From: Candidatus Doudnabacteria bacterium
GTDB taxonomy: Bacteria > Patescibacteriota > Doudnabacteria > UBA920
Assembly: GCA_903913365.1 (NCBI GenBank)
Contig: CAIWKW010000127.1
Span: 1-5,960, forward strand
DNA: 5,960 bases
Direction: 5' to 3'
The notes beneath the pieces were generated by a model that was not told where the DNA came from, ran no database searches, and was given only the letters and a program-made list of their open reading frames with translations. Below, piece after piece: positions 1 through 4,816 of the stretch (its first letter is position 1; each line of letters opens with the position of its first letter). A program made the position numbers and the translations under genes.

Positions 1-35
1 ATTTTAGGTAATTTTGGTCAATTTGTGTAATTTTA

Positions 36-79
36 AAAACTACCCCGTATCCCAGTGAAATGGTTTACGGGGTATTTTG
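36..79 (-). terminator. Strong intrinsic terminator of the four-gene operon
   Basis: A perfect 9-bp inverted repeat pairs TACCCCGTA (41-49) with TACGGGGTA (66-74). The 16-nt loop can form an inner CCA/TGG pair. Read on the minus strand, the stem is followed by GTTTTTAAAA, a usable U-tract. It lies about 65 bases past the stop of the phosphotransferase gene, with no promoter seen in between, so it is the likely end of the operon. The plus-strand side is followed by TTTT, so it could also work weakly in the other direction. Confidence 0.8.
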
Positions 80-113
80 TATAGTTGGAGAAGTTTACGC
101 TTTGTAGCGGGTC

Positions 114-133
114 AAAAACGAGCCGATGTCGGC
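114..133 (-). terminator. Possible weak first terminator after the kinase gene
   Basis: GCCG-ATGT-CGGC (122-133) forms a very short GC-rich hairpin. On the minus strand it is followed by TCG and then five T (118-114). It starts 11 bases beyond the stop codon. The stem is only four pairs, so it is probably a minor site in tandem with the strong hairpin further on. Confidence 0.35.
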
Positions 134-143
134 GCAGGCTAGC

Positions 144-1127
144 TTAATAAGTCATCCAGCCAAGAGCTTTGGTAAAAATCACGAACTTTTTTGCTACTTG
201 ATTTAATGTATTTTCGCCCCAGCGGCCAGTTTGGCAATCAACCGCTTTTTCTATAAGAGGGTCAAGATAATAAAGCCTTATGCGGTTTGCTAAGTTATTT
301 ACTTCAAACAGTTTGGGGTAATATTTTTTTAACCAGCCGAGTTCTTTGGTCATCTGGTAGTCTCCATAAAGCGGTTCTAAATGTTCTTCAACCGTAACTT
401 TTGGGGCGTGAACAACATCTAAAATCTTCCAGAGTTCAAAATCTTTGGGAGCTTGGCTTATCCAGTCTAAATCTATAATGGCCGTAAGGTTGCCGTTTTG
501 GTGGAATATATTTTCCAAATGGATGTCGTTATGGCAGAGGACTGCCGTGCCAGTTTCGTCCAAGTTTGAAATATTGTCGTAATAGAACTTTTCCAACGTT
601 TCAACGCTCGGTAAAAACTCCTTTGATAGTTTGTCTTTTTGGATTCTGTTAATTTCCTCCAAAGTTACCCTTTCTATGGCTGGCTGTAAGTTTTTGAAAG
701 GCTTTTGGGATTTCATCGTAATGCAGTAATCGTCAAAACGGATTGAGTGCCAAATTTGCAATTGTTCCGCTAGTTGCTCAATTACTTTCTCTTTTTGGCT
801 ATCCGAAAAGGCCATCCAGTCATAAGACAGGTTCCTACCCAAAACTTTTTCCATTAAAATGTATTCCGAGCCATCGACTGTGCCATAATCTAAAATCTTC
901 GGCACCTTGGCTCCCTTAGCCAAAAGCTTTGCCGTCATATCCGCAGCGGGTTTTAAAATTGGCTCGCCTGCAACCCCTCCCTCACCCTCAATCTTTAAAG
1001 CATATTTTCCACCAATATCATAAACACGATTAACCACGCCGCTGGAAAATCTTATTGCTTCCAGTGATTCCTTTAGGCTGTTCTTTTTAAGGACAAATTG
1101 AATTATTTTTGAGTCAGTATCGTCCAT
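144..1127 (-). CDS. Aminoglycoside phosphotransferase / choline kinase family protein
   Basis: A 327-residue cytoplasmic kinase-fold enzyme expected to move the gamma-phosphate of ATP onto a small hydroxylated molecule. The substrate cannot be told from sequence. A glycine-containing nucleotide loop around residues 28-40 precedes a likely ATP-contacting lysine in YALKIE (K45). A hinge-like EYILMEKVLG follows at 88-97. The catalytic loop is HNDIHLENI, with H199, catalytic D201 and N206, and the metal-binding segment IIDLDW has D219 (D221 adjacent). The D-to-N spacing of five matches the APH family, and the length is a little above the usual 260-310. The ATG is preceded by AT-rich sequence without a Shine-Dalgarno site. 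It is the last gene of the operon, 39 nt after the nucleotidyltransferase-like gene with no terminator between. Family assignment is firm; antibiotic resistance is only one possibility beside homoserine, choline, sugar or fructosamine kinase-like roles. Confidence 0.9.
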   Translation of the reverse strand: MDDTDSKIIQFVLKKNSLKESLEAIRFSSGVVNRVYDIGGKYALKIEGEGGVAGEPILKPAADMTAKLLAKGAKVPKILDYGTVDGSEYILMEKVLGRNLSYDWMAFSDSQKEKVIEQLAEQLQIWHSIRFDDYCITMKSQKPFKNLQPAIERVTLEEINRIQKDKLSKEFLPSVETLEKFYYDNISNLDETGTAVLCHNDIHLENIFHQNGNLTAIIDLDWISQAPKDFELWKILDVVHAPKVTVEEHLEPLYGDYQMTKELGWLKKYYPKLFEVNNLANRIRLYYLDPLIEKAVDCQTGRWGENTLNQVAKKFVIFTKALGWMTY

Positions 1128-1166
1128 AAATTTTAAGGGATTTTTAAACTTTAGATGGTAATTAAA

Positions 1167-1649
1167 TTACGGTAATTCTGAAAGACGCTTTAGCTTATAG
1201 GAGTAGGCATCTTTTTTGAACGGGATATTTTCAGCCCCCTGTTTATAAACTTTCTTGAGTGATTCAGGGTTTAGCACTTTAAAGTTTTCTCCTTCGATTT
1301 TAACTGTATAGGCCAATTCCGAAATACCGTGTAAATAGTGTTCAATGGAGTCAAAGGATATTTTGACTCCATTTTTAAAAACTTTCAAAGAATGATATGT
1401 GGTGGTTTCGTATTTTAAACCTTGCCTCGTAAACTCACCCGCCAAAACGTCTAAAGCCGCCTCTGGAACCAAGAAATCAATATCATTAACTTCAATACTG
1501 GCGTCTTTGGTATAAAACAGATAAGCCACACTGCCATAGATGACAGGCTCAAAACCGTTGGCTGTGGAAATTATTTGACACTCCTTTCCAAACTCAGCCA
1601 GCTTTAAAAAGAAACCTTTATTTTTTGGATAAATTTGAATGGTTAACAT
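1167..1649 (-). CDS. Nucleotidyltransferase-fold protein (minimal NTase type)
   Basis: A 160-residue soluble protein with the signature of the polymerase-beta-like nucleotidyltransferase superfamily. IYGSVA carries G39-S40, about 16 residues later NDIDFLV carries the metal-binding pair D56 and D58, and a third acidic residue D100 lies in KISFDS. Such enzymes move an NMP group from NTP to a hydroxyl on a small molecule, an RNA or a protein. The family includes aminoglycoside adenylyltransferases, MNT antitoxins and AbiEii-like toxins. No HEPN partner gene is adjacent, which argues against a standard MNT-HEPN toxin pair. It starts 3 nt after the peptidase stop and has no Shine-Dalgarno site, so translation is probably coupled. 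Fold assignment is good; the substrate is unknown. Confidence 0.75.
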   Translation of the reverse strand: MLTIQIYPKNKGFFLKLAEFGKECQIISTANGFEPVIYGSVAYLFYTKDASIEVNDIDFLVPEAALDVLAGEFTRQGLKYETTTYHSLKVFKNGVKISFDSIEHYLHGISELAYTVKIEGENFKVLNPESLKKVYKQGAENIPFKKDAYSYKLKRLSELP

Positions 1650-1652
1650 ATT

Positions 1653-2291
1653 TTAATTACTCAGAGGGTTATTTATTAACCGACGGATGCCATCCTCAAC
1701 AATCATAGCTTGATTATCGGTCATCACTACAAAATTTAATCCTTTCTTTTCACAATCTTCTTTTATACTATCTAAGGCGTCTTTAAACTTTTGATTCCCC
1801 CAGTGTGGTAATGGAACAAAATCAATTAAGTCCAAACCTTCGTAAATAACCGTTGGCACTTGGTCAATATGGTCAGCCCGCTCAAAACCGTGAAGCGATA
1901 CACCAGCGACGATTGCGCCTGCGCTATCACCGCCATAAACCATACCTGAATCTACTAAATCTTTTATAATCTTATCAAATCCGCTTTGCTGCATTAACAT
2001 TCTAAGGTAAAAAACATTGCCTCCGTTCGCCCATATAAAATCATACTTTGCTAATTCTTGTTTCAGTTTAGTCGGATTATTTATGTAATTTTTGAGGTCA
2101 ACTTCAGTTATGTCCAAATTTAGTTTGCCTAAATTGCCCATAACCAAATCGTAACGAATTTTTCTGTCTTCAGGGGACTTTAATTCAAAGGCATTAGTAA
2201 TTAAGGCAGTCTTGATGCCCTGCCTTTTGCCGATAAGCTTATATAGCTCTTCGGCGTTGTTTATTCCAATGGAAGATAAAAATAATTTCAT
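1653..2291 (-). CDS. Peptidase family S51 (peptidase E-like) protein
   Basis: A 212-residue protein of the class-I glutamine-amidotransferase-like fold used by family S51, which includes alpha-aspartyl dipeptidase (PepE) and cyanophycinase. Visible marks are WANGGNVFYL (88-96, the conserved NGGN), the nucleophile elbow YGGDSAGAIV with Ser123 as likely nucleophile, and LPHWG with His163 as likely base. There is no signal peptide or membrane segment, so it should act in the cytoplasm. The length fits short PepE/Lmo0363-like members rather than longer cyanophycinases. Its ATG overlaps the TGA of the methyltransferase gene by the sequence ATGA, a coupled arrangement, and no Shine-Dalgarno site is seen. 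The expected reaction is hydrolysis of Asp-X dipeptides or a related small peptide or isopeptide; the real substrate is not known. Confidence 0.87.
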   Translation of the reverse strand: MKLFLSSIGINNAEELYKLIGKRQGIKTALITNAFELKSPEDRKIRYDLVMGNLGKLNLDITEVDLKNYINNPTKLKQELAKYDFIWANGGNVFYLRMLMQQSGFDKIIKDLVDSGMVYGGDSAGAIVAGVSLHGFERADHIDQVPTVIYEGLDLIDFVPLPHWGNQKFKDALDSIKEDCEKKGLNFVVMTDNQAMIVEDGIRRLINNPLSN

Positions 2292-2884
2292 ATTTTGGCA
2301 AAAATCAAATTCATATAAGTTGTTTTGTTAGGAGTGTAACGTTCAATAAACTCAAATTTAAAACCCGCATCTGCCGCTATCAGTTTTAAATTTTCTTCAG
2401 TATAATATTTAAAATATCTTTTTACATTTGGCATACTTTCTCTTACCTTTTCACCTTCGAAATTTCCCTCAATCATTCCCAACAACAGTACACCTTTGCG
2501 GGACAAAATTTGATGTATGGATTTTAAAGCCGCAGTCATTTCTTCAGCGGTTACGTGTAATAAGGAGGTGTATGCCCAAACGGCGTCAAAGCTCTCCGCA
2601 GGGAAAGGTAATTTCCGCAAATCGCACAGTACAGAATTAAAACCTAAAGACTTAGTAATATTTATCATTGCTTCTGACGCATCGGCGCAAGTAACGTCTA
2701 AGCCTTGGGATTTAAGTAACTTGGCGTCTAGGCCTGGACCACTTCCAATATCAAGTGTCTTTTTGCCTTTTAGCTTGCCTAAAAATTCAGTGATTGTGCT
2801 CAAGGGAAAATTTTTCCAAAAATCCTCAGTTTCTTCTTGGTAAGTTTTGCTATATTTATTATAGGCAGCAATAGTAGGATTCAT
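2288..2884 (-). CDS. Class I SAM-dependent methyltransferase
   Basis: A 198-residue Rossmann-fold methyltransferase. Motif I is LDIGSGPG (44-51), which binds S-adenosylmethionine. The acidic end of strand 2 is D68 in CADAS, and the LPFPAESFDAVWAYTSLLHV stretch (92-111) covers motifs II-III. The C-terminal part (about 155-198) follows the common small-molecule methyltransferase plan (YYTEENLKLIAADAGF). It resembles UbiE/Methyltransf_11-type enzymes, whose acceptors vary from quinones to antibiotics, so the substrate is not assignable. It is the first gene of the operon and overlaps the peptidase start by 4 nt. The ATG lies only 14 nt beyond a terminator hairpin and directly below an extended -10 element, so its mRNA may be leaderless. 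Confidence 0.9.
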   Translation of the reverse strand: MNPTIAAYNKYSKTYQEETEDFWKNFPLSTITEFLGKLKGKKTLDIGSGPGLDAKLLKSQGLDVTCADASEAMINITKSLGFNSVLCDLRKLPFPAESFDAVWAYTSLLHVTAEEMTAALKSIHQILSRKGVLLLGMIEGNFEGEKVRESMPNVKRYFKYYTEENLKLIAADAGFKFEFIERYTPNKTTYMNLIFAKI

Positions 2885-2899
2885 AGCTTAATAATAGCA
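2884..2899 (-). promoter_or_regulatory. Extended -10 promoter for the four-gene operon, possibly leaderless
   Basis: On the minus strand TGCTATTAT (2899-2891) matches an extended -10 (TG-N-TATAAT, one mismatch). Six bases (TAAGCT) then separate it from the methyltransferase ATG at 2884. Transcription starting about seven bases after the -10 would begin at the ATG itself. No good -35 is seen at 17-18 bp, where the preceding terminator stem lies. This is inference from sequence alone. Confidence 0.45.
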
Positions 2900-2920
2900 A
2901 AAAATCGCCTTTACGGCGAT
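2899..2920 (-). terminator. Intrinsic terminator just upstream of the operon
   Basis: ATCGCC (2904-2909) and GGCGAT (2915-2920) form a perfect 6-bp stem with a 5-nt loop. On the minus strand the stem is followed by TTTTTG. It ends transcripts arriving from the tRNA-like and coding-remnant region and overlaps the -10 zone of the operon promoter. It could also act as an attenuator for read-through into the methyltransferase gene. Confidence 0.7.
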
Positions 2921-2921
2921 A

Positions 2922-3054
2922 TTAAACGGTCTGGAGTAGTTGGGTAAATCTATTGCATTCCAGCAGCTTTATTTTCTTCCACAGCTTTAAGGATTCCAAA
3001 GCTTCTTTGGGAAAGTGATTGGTTGAGAGGAATTGAACCCGAATTCTCGCTGCC
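2922..3054 (-). other. Short coding-like tail, possible gene remnant
   Basis: No complete gene is visible here, but two overlapping minus-strand frames stay open and stop just before the terminator. One runs from a GTG inside the tRNA-like sequence (3056-3054) to TAA at 2922-2924 and contains ...HFPKEALESLKLWKK.... The other ends at TAG 2950-2952 with ...KAVEENKAAGMQ and has very ordinary coding-type codons. Neither has a ribosome site, and both overlap tRNA-like sequence at their 5' side. A stop one base before a terminator stem is what the 3' end of a real gene looks like, so a remnant is plausible. Neither peptide is recognised. Confidence 0.25.
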
Positions 3055-3090
3055 ACAGAGCGATGTAATAACCATTATACCATAGCCGCC
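3018..3090 (-). tRNA. tRNA-His(GTG)-like gene with a mismatched 3' acceptor arm (possible pseudo-tRNA)
   Basis: Read on the minus strand, the sequence follows tRNA numbering from the His-type extra G-1 at 3090. The 5' acceptor strand is GCGGCTA (3089-3083), followed by U8 and G9. The D-arm GTAT/TTAC has A14, G18-G19 and A21. The anticodon stem TCGCT/AGCGA is perfect and closes the 7-nt loop CTGTGGC, giving anticodon GTG (3056-3054). The variable loop has four bases, and the T-loop is TTCAATT with G53-C61. The tertiary pairs 8-14, 15-48, 18-55, 19-56 and 54-58 are all possible. From position 63 the match fails: the T-stem reads CCTCT instead of something pairing with TCGGG, and positions 66-72 read CAACCAA instead of a complement of GCGGCTA. 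The body is clearly tRNA-His; the 3' dozen bases are not. It is either a broken tRNA or a recombination junction. Confidence 0.55.
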
Positions 3091-3098
3091 ATATCGTC

Positions 3099-3161
3099 GT
3101 AATTGGCTTCAAGCTTTCGATTTTGGCTTTTGGCCAAAATCTCTCGCTCTGCGCCAATTAC
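3099..3161. repeat. 63-nt symmetric interrupted palindrome
   Basis: Outer arms GTAATTGGC (3099-3107) and GCCAATTAC (3153-3161) are a perfect 9-bp inverted repeat. Inner arms ATTTTGGC (3120-3127) and GCCAAAAT (3133-3140) are a perfect 8-bp inverted repeat around a 5-nt loop. The two stems are separated by exactly 12 nt on each side. No U-tract follows on either strand, so it is not a simple terminator. It could be a miniature palindromic element, a cruciform or a structured RNA. It lies 8 bases upstream of the tRNA-His-like sequence. Confidence 0.65.
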
Positions 3162-3167
3162 TCCTCT

Positions 3168-3209
3168 CCCCAAATTTTCCTTAAATAATCCCGAGAAGAA
3201 AATTTGGGG
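3168..3209. repeat. 12-bp perfect inverted repeat
   Basis: CCCCAAATTTTC (3168-3179) pairs perfectly with GAAAATTTGGGG (3198-3209) around an 18-nt spacer. It overlaps a second small palindrome, GGGGCCCC (3207-3214). There is no U-tract on either side. It starts 6 bases from the neighbouring 63-nt palindrome, so the two may form one element. Confidence 0.7.
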
Positions 3210-3238
3210 GCCCCATATCCGGGTTTCCTGCTATCTGT

Positions 3239-3273
3239 AAAAAATAAAAACTCTTACACAGATTTGGTAAGAG
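3239..3273 (-). terminator. Strong terminator of the 242-residue gene
   Basis: CTCTTAC (3251-3257) pairs with GTAAGAG (3267-3273) around a 9-nt loop. On the minus strand the stem is followed by TTTTTATTTTTT (3250-3239), an excellent U-tract. It lies about 80 bases past the stop codon at 3352. Confidence 0.85.
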
Positions 3274-3283
3274 ATGCTAACTG

Positions 3284-3310
3284 CCATCTGCTGTGTCAGA
3301 TGGTTTATTT
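3284..3310 (+). terminator. Second hairpin, weak terminator-like on the plus strand
   Basis: CCATCTG (3284-3290) pairs perfectly with CAGATGG (3297-3303) around CTGTGT. On the plus strand it is followed by TTTATTTATT. On the minus strand there is no T-run, so there it would only be a stable 3' UTR hairpin of the 242-residue gene, 11 bases before the strong terminator. No plus-strand gene is seen that would need it. Confidence 0.4.
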
Positions 3311-3351
3311 ATTCAATTGCTTGGGTATTATAGCCGAATATCAGAAAATCG

Positions 3352-4080
3352 TCAATCTGTTTCTTTGGGTAAGTATAGCTCCAAAAATTTATTTTTGTCG
3401 ATGTGGGCTTTGCTAACTTTCCTGGTTTCATAAGCAAAAAACTTTTCGTATTCTTCTTTGGAAATTTCACCGTCATTGGTAAAACCGAGTTTTTGCATTA
3501 ACCCGGGACTCTGTGCCACAATCCACGATGTTCCTATAACAGTTTTAATTTCTTTTAAAGATTCGGAAGTTTTTAACTGGGTTGCCAATTGTTTAAAACC
3601 GTTTCTCAAAAGTTTTAGTTTTTCTCCATCGGACAGCGTGCTTACAGGAAAAACGTGCAAATAGAGTTCGTCTTTGTAAGTTCCGTAATGAAGCATCTCG
3701 TTAATTACGTGTTCTGTTTTGCTGATAACATACTGCCTGACGTTGTGCTCCAATTCGCGTGAAGTTAAGTTATTTTGTCCGAATTTATACATTTCTGCAG
3801 CCACAGCAATAACCATTTCCTGCTGCGATTTATAATCTCTGGACTCAAGTTCTGACAAAAGAGGTAAGAGCTCTTTTTCTTTGCCCATATAAATTGCAGT
3901 GGACAGCTCCCGTAAACTTTTAAACATAAAAGGTTTTGACTCCTCTCCTTGTTCGTCGGCGCCGTTTAGCATGTTTTTAATATCCCGTTCCCAAATAGTA
4001 ACAGGGATAATTTCCACTTCTTGTCTTTTAGGCCTGTCCCTAAAATTTTTAGCTTCTTCAGGGATTGTTTTTTCCGGCAT
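3352..4080 (-). CDS. Hypothetical protein, 242 residues, soluble
   Basis: I do not recognise this protein. The N-terminus (1-50) is charged and rich in E, K, R and P and is probably flexible. Residues 52-130 look helical (EKELLPLLSELESRD, then an HNVRQYVISKTEHVINEML stretch). Residues 138-147 read like a beta strand (ELYLHVFPVS), and 150-170 form another charged helix. The C-terminal part has IGTSWIVAQSPGLMQKLGF (182-200) followed by an acidic SKEEYEKFF segment. There is no signal peptide, membrane segment or cysteine motif. It sits in its own transcription unit, with an extended -10 promoter upstream and a strong terminator downstream, and no Shine-Dalgarno site before the ATG. Overall codon use looks like that of the operon genes. 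The ORF is surely real; its function is unknown. Confidence 0.8.
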   Translation of the reverse strand: MPEKTIPEEAKNFRDRPKRQEVEIIPVTIWERDIKNMLNGADEQGEESKPFMFKSLRELSTAIYMGKEKELLPLLSELESRDYKSQQEMVIAVAAEMYKFGQNNLTSRELEHNVRQYVISKTEHVINEMLHYGTYKDELYLHVFPVSTLSDGEKLKLLRNGFKQLATQLKTSESLKEIKTVIGTSWIVAQSPGLMQKLGFTNDGEISKEEYEKFFAYETRKVSKAHIDKNKFLELYLPKETD

Positions 4081-4103
4081 GATAGCGCTGTTAATTTAAC
4101 TTT

Positions 4104-4112
4104 ATTATATCA
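4104..4112 (-). promoter_or_regulatory. Perfect extended -10 promoter of the 242-residue gene
   Basis: The minus strand reads TGATATAAT (4112-4104), a perfect TG-N-TATAAT. The start site would be near 4097, giving an mRNA leader of about 17 nt to the ATG at 4080. No convincing -35 is present at 17-18 bp (TCGTAG), which is usual for extended -10 promoters. Confidence 0.7.
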
Positions 4113-4160
4113 AAAAATCGCTAAAACTACGATAGAATTAAAGGAAAACTAAATTTGATA

Positions 4161-4197
4161 AAAAGAAGAGTGGCAATCGCTTGGACTGCCACTTTTT
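4161..4197 (-). terminator. Bidirectional terminator after the 155-residue gene
   Basis: AGTGGCA (4169-4175) pairs with TGCCACT (4187-4193) around an 11-nt loop. On the minus strand it is followed by CTTCTTTT, and the plus-strand side is followed by TTTT. It lies about 20 bases past the stop at 4217 and separates this unit from the promoter of the next gene. Confidence 0.7.
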
Positions 4198-4216
4198 GAG
4201 AGATGGTCCGGCTCCT

Positions 4217-4684
4217 TCAGGCAACCTGCTCAGTCGGCTGTGGGCCGGGAACTTGCTCCAGCAGGGAAAGGAAGTCAGTTTGTCCCTCGGGAGGGGAGTA
4301 GACCGTTACCCGTTTTGTGCCCCCAAGTAATTCTTCCACTACGCAGAAGTATTCAATTTCCTTCACCCATTTGCAGGTTTTGGCTGTTAGCATGGCGCCA
4401 ACGTGGCGGTATTGCGAATGGAAACTTTTGGTGCCGAGCATGGTGCGGTCCATGTGTTCAAGCGGCCCCCAGACGCTGTGGCCTTTTTCGTGTTTGACAA
4501 AAGCGTAAATTGCTACGCTTTGAATTAGCGCGTGTCTGAGTATCTCGTAGGGGTTAAACTGCTCAAACGATTTGGCTTTCAATTCTCGTGCCAAATCATC
4601 ATGTCCCCAGAAGGGATGGGTTCTCCAGAGCCAGGGAAACTTAGCCAAAAATTCCGGAGTGACCGGAGTGAACTCTTGTTTCAT
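4217..4684 (-). CDS. Hypothetical protein, 155 residues, GC-richer than its neighbours
   Basis: I do not recognise this protein. It is soluble and rich in aromatic and histidine residues (FPWLWRTHPFWGHDD at 16-30, HEKGHSVWGPLEHMD at 65-79, FHSQYRHVG at 88-96) with two cysteines (104, 114). It ends in a Pro/Gln-rich tail. No membrane segment or signal peptide is seen. I chose the ATG at 4684 because a perfect GGAGG sits five bases before it. An in-frame ATG four codons upstream (4696) has no ribosome site and overlaps that GGAGG. It is a one-gene unit with a near-consensus promoter and its own terminator. Base composition is visibly more GC-rich than in the adjacent genes, suggesting a different origin or stronger expression. 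The His cluster could bind metal, but that is a guess. Confidence 0.75.
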   Translation of the reverse strand: MKQEFTPVTPEFLAKFPWLWRTHPFWGHDDLARELKAKSFEQFNPYEILRHALIQSVAIYAFVKHEKGHSVWGPLEHMDRTMLGTKSFHSQYRHVGAMLTAKTCKWVKEIEYFCVVEELLGGTKRVTVYSPPEGQTDFLSLLEQVPGPQPTEQVA

Positions 4685-4689
4685 AAGCG

Positions 4690-4694
4690 CCTCC
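4690..4694 (-). promoter_or_regulatory. Shine-Dalgarno GGAGG that decides the start at 4684
   Basis: GGAGG on the minus strand with a 5-nt spacer (CGCTT) to the ATG at 4684. It is the only strong ribosome site I see in the window and overlaps the alternative upstream ATG at 4696. Confidence 0.75.
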
Positions 4695-4717
4695 ATTTTT
4701 TCTCGACGAACTAAACA

Positions 4718-4746
4718 ACGATATCTTAAAATACGGCAAATGTCAA
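4718..4746 (-). promoter_or_regulatory. Sigma70-type promoter of the 155-residue gene
   Basis: A perfect -35 TTGACA (4746-4741) is followed by a 17-bp spacer and -10 TATCGT (4723-4718, four of six). The expected start near 4711 gives a leader of about 26 nt before the ATG at 4684. Confidence 0.75.
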
Positions 4747-4764
4747 CACCATGCCAAGAGGCTT

Positions 4765-4790
4765 AATTAAAAACTGCCAAAAGGCAGTTT
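4765..4790 (-). terminator. Terminator of the ABC permease-like gene
   Basis: AAACTGCC (4771-4778) pairs with GGCAGTTT (4783-4790) around AAAA. On the minus strand the stem runs into TTTTTAATT. It lies 26 bases past the stop codon at 4817 and is followed directly by the promoter of the next gene. Confidence 0.75.
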
Positions 4791-4816
4791 AAAATTGTAA
4801 AAATTATTTAGAGATT

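Noticed and set aside
1167..2291. Toxin-antitoxin reading of the nucleotidyltransferase and its neighbour
   Set aside because: The adjacent gene is an S51 peptidase with a clear GDSAG elbow, not a HEPN or AbiEi-like partner.
2428..2843. Two plus-strand ORFs of 70 and 108 codons
   Set aside because: They lie opposite the methyltransferase gene, whose motifs are unmistakable, and their translations show no family features.
3066..3082. Perfect TGGTATAAT, read as an extended -10 promoter on the minus strand
   Set aside because: It coincides with the conserved start of the tRNA D-arm (GGTATAATGG), so the match is explained by tRNA structure. It could still fire by chance, but I do not call it.
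3018..3240. Circularly permuted or split tRNA-His with the 3' half upstream or downstream
   Set aside because: No sequence resembling CCCGA-TAGCCGC was found on either side within the window; CCCGGATATGGGG near 3210-3225 does not pair.
3204..3416. Plus-strand ORF of 70 codons in the gap region
   Set aside because: It runs through two hairpins and the end of the 242-residue gene, has odd composition and no ribosome site.
3899..4099. Plus-strand ORF of 66 codons with a hydrophobic end
   Set aside because: It is antisense to the start of the 242-residue gene and to its promoter region, and has no supporting ribosome site.
4240..4766. Several plus-strand ORFs of 60-85 codons
   Set aside because: They are shadows of the GC-richer minus-strand gene and its promoter; long open frames are expected opposite GC-rich coding sequence.
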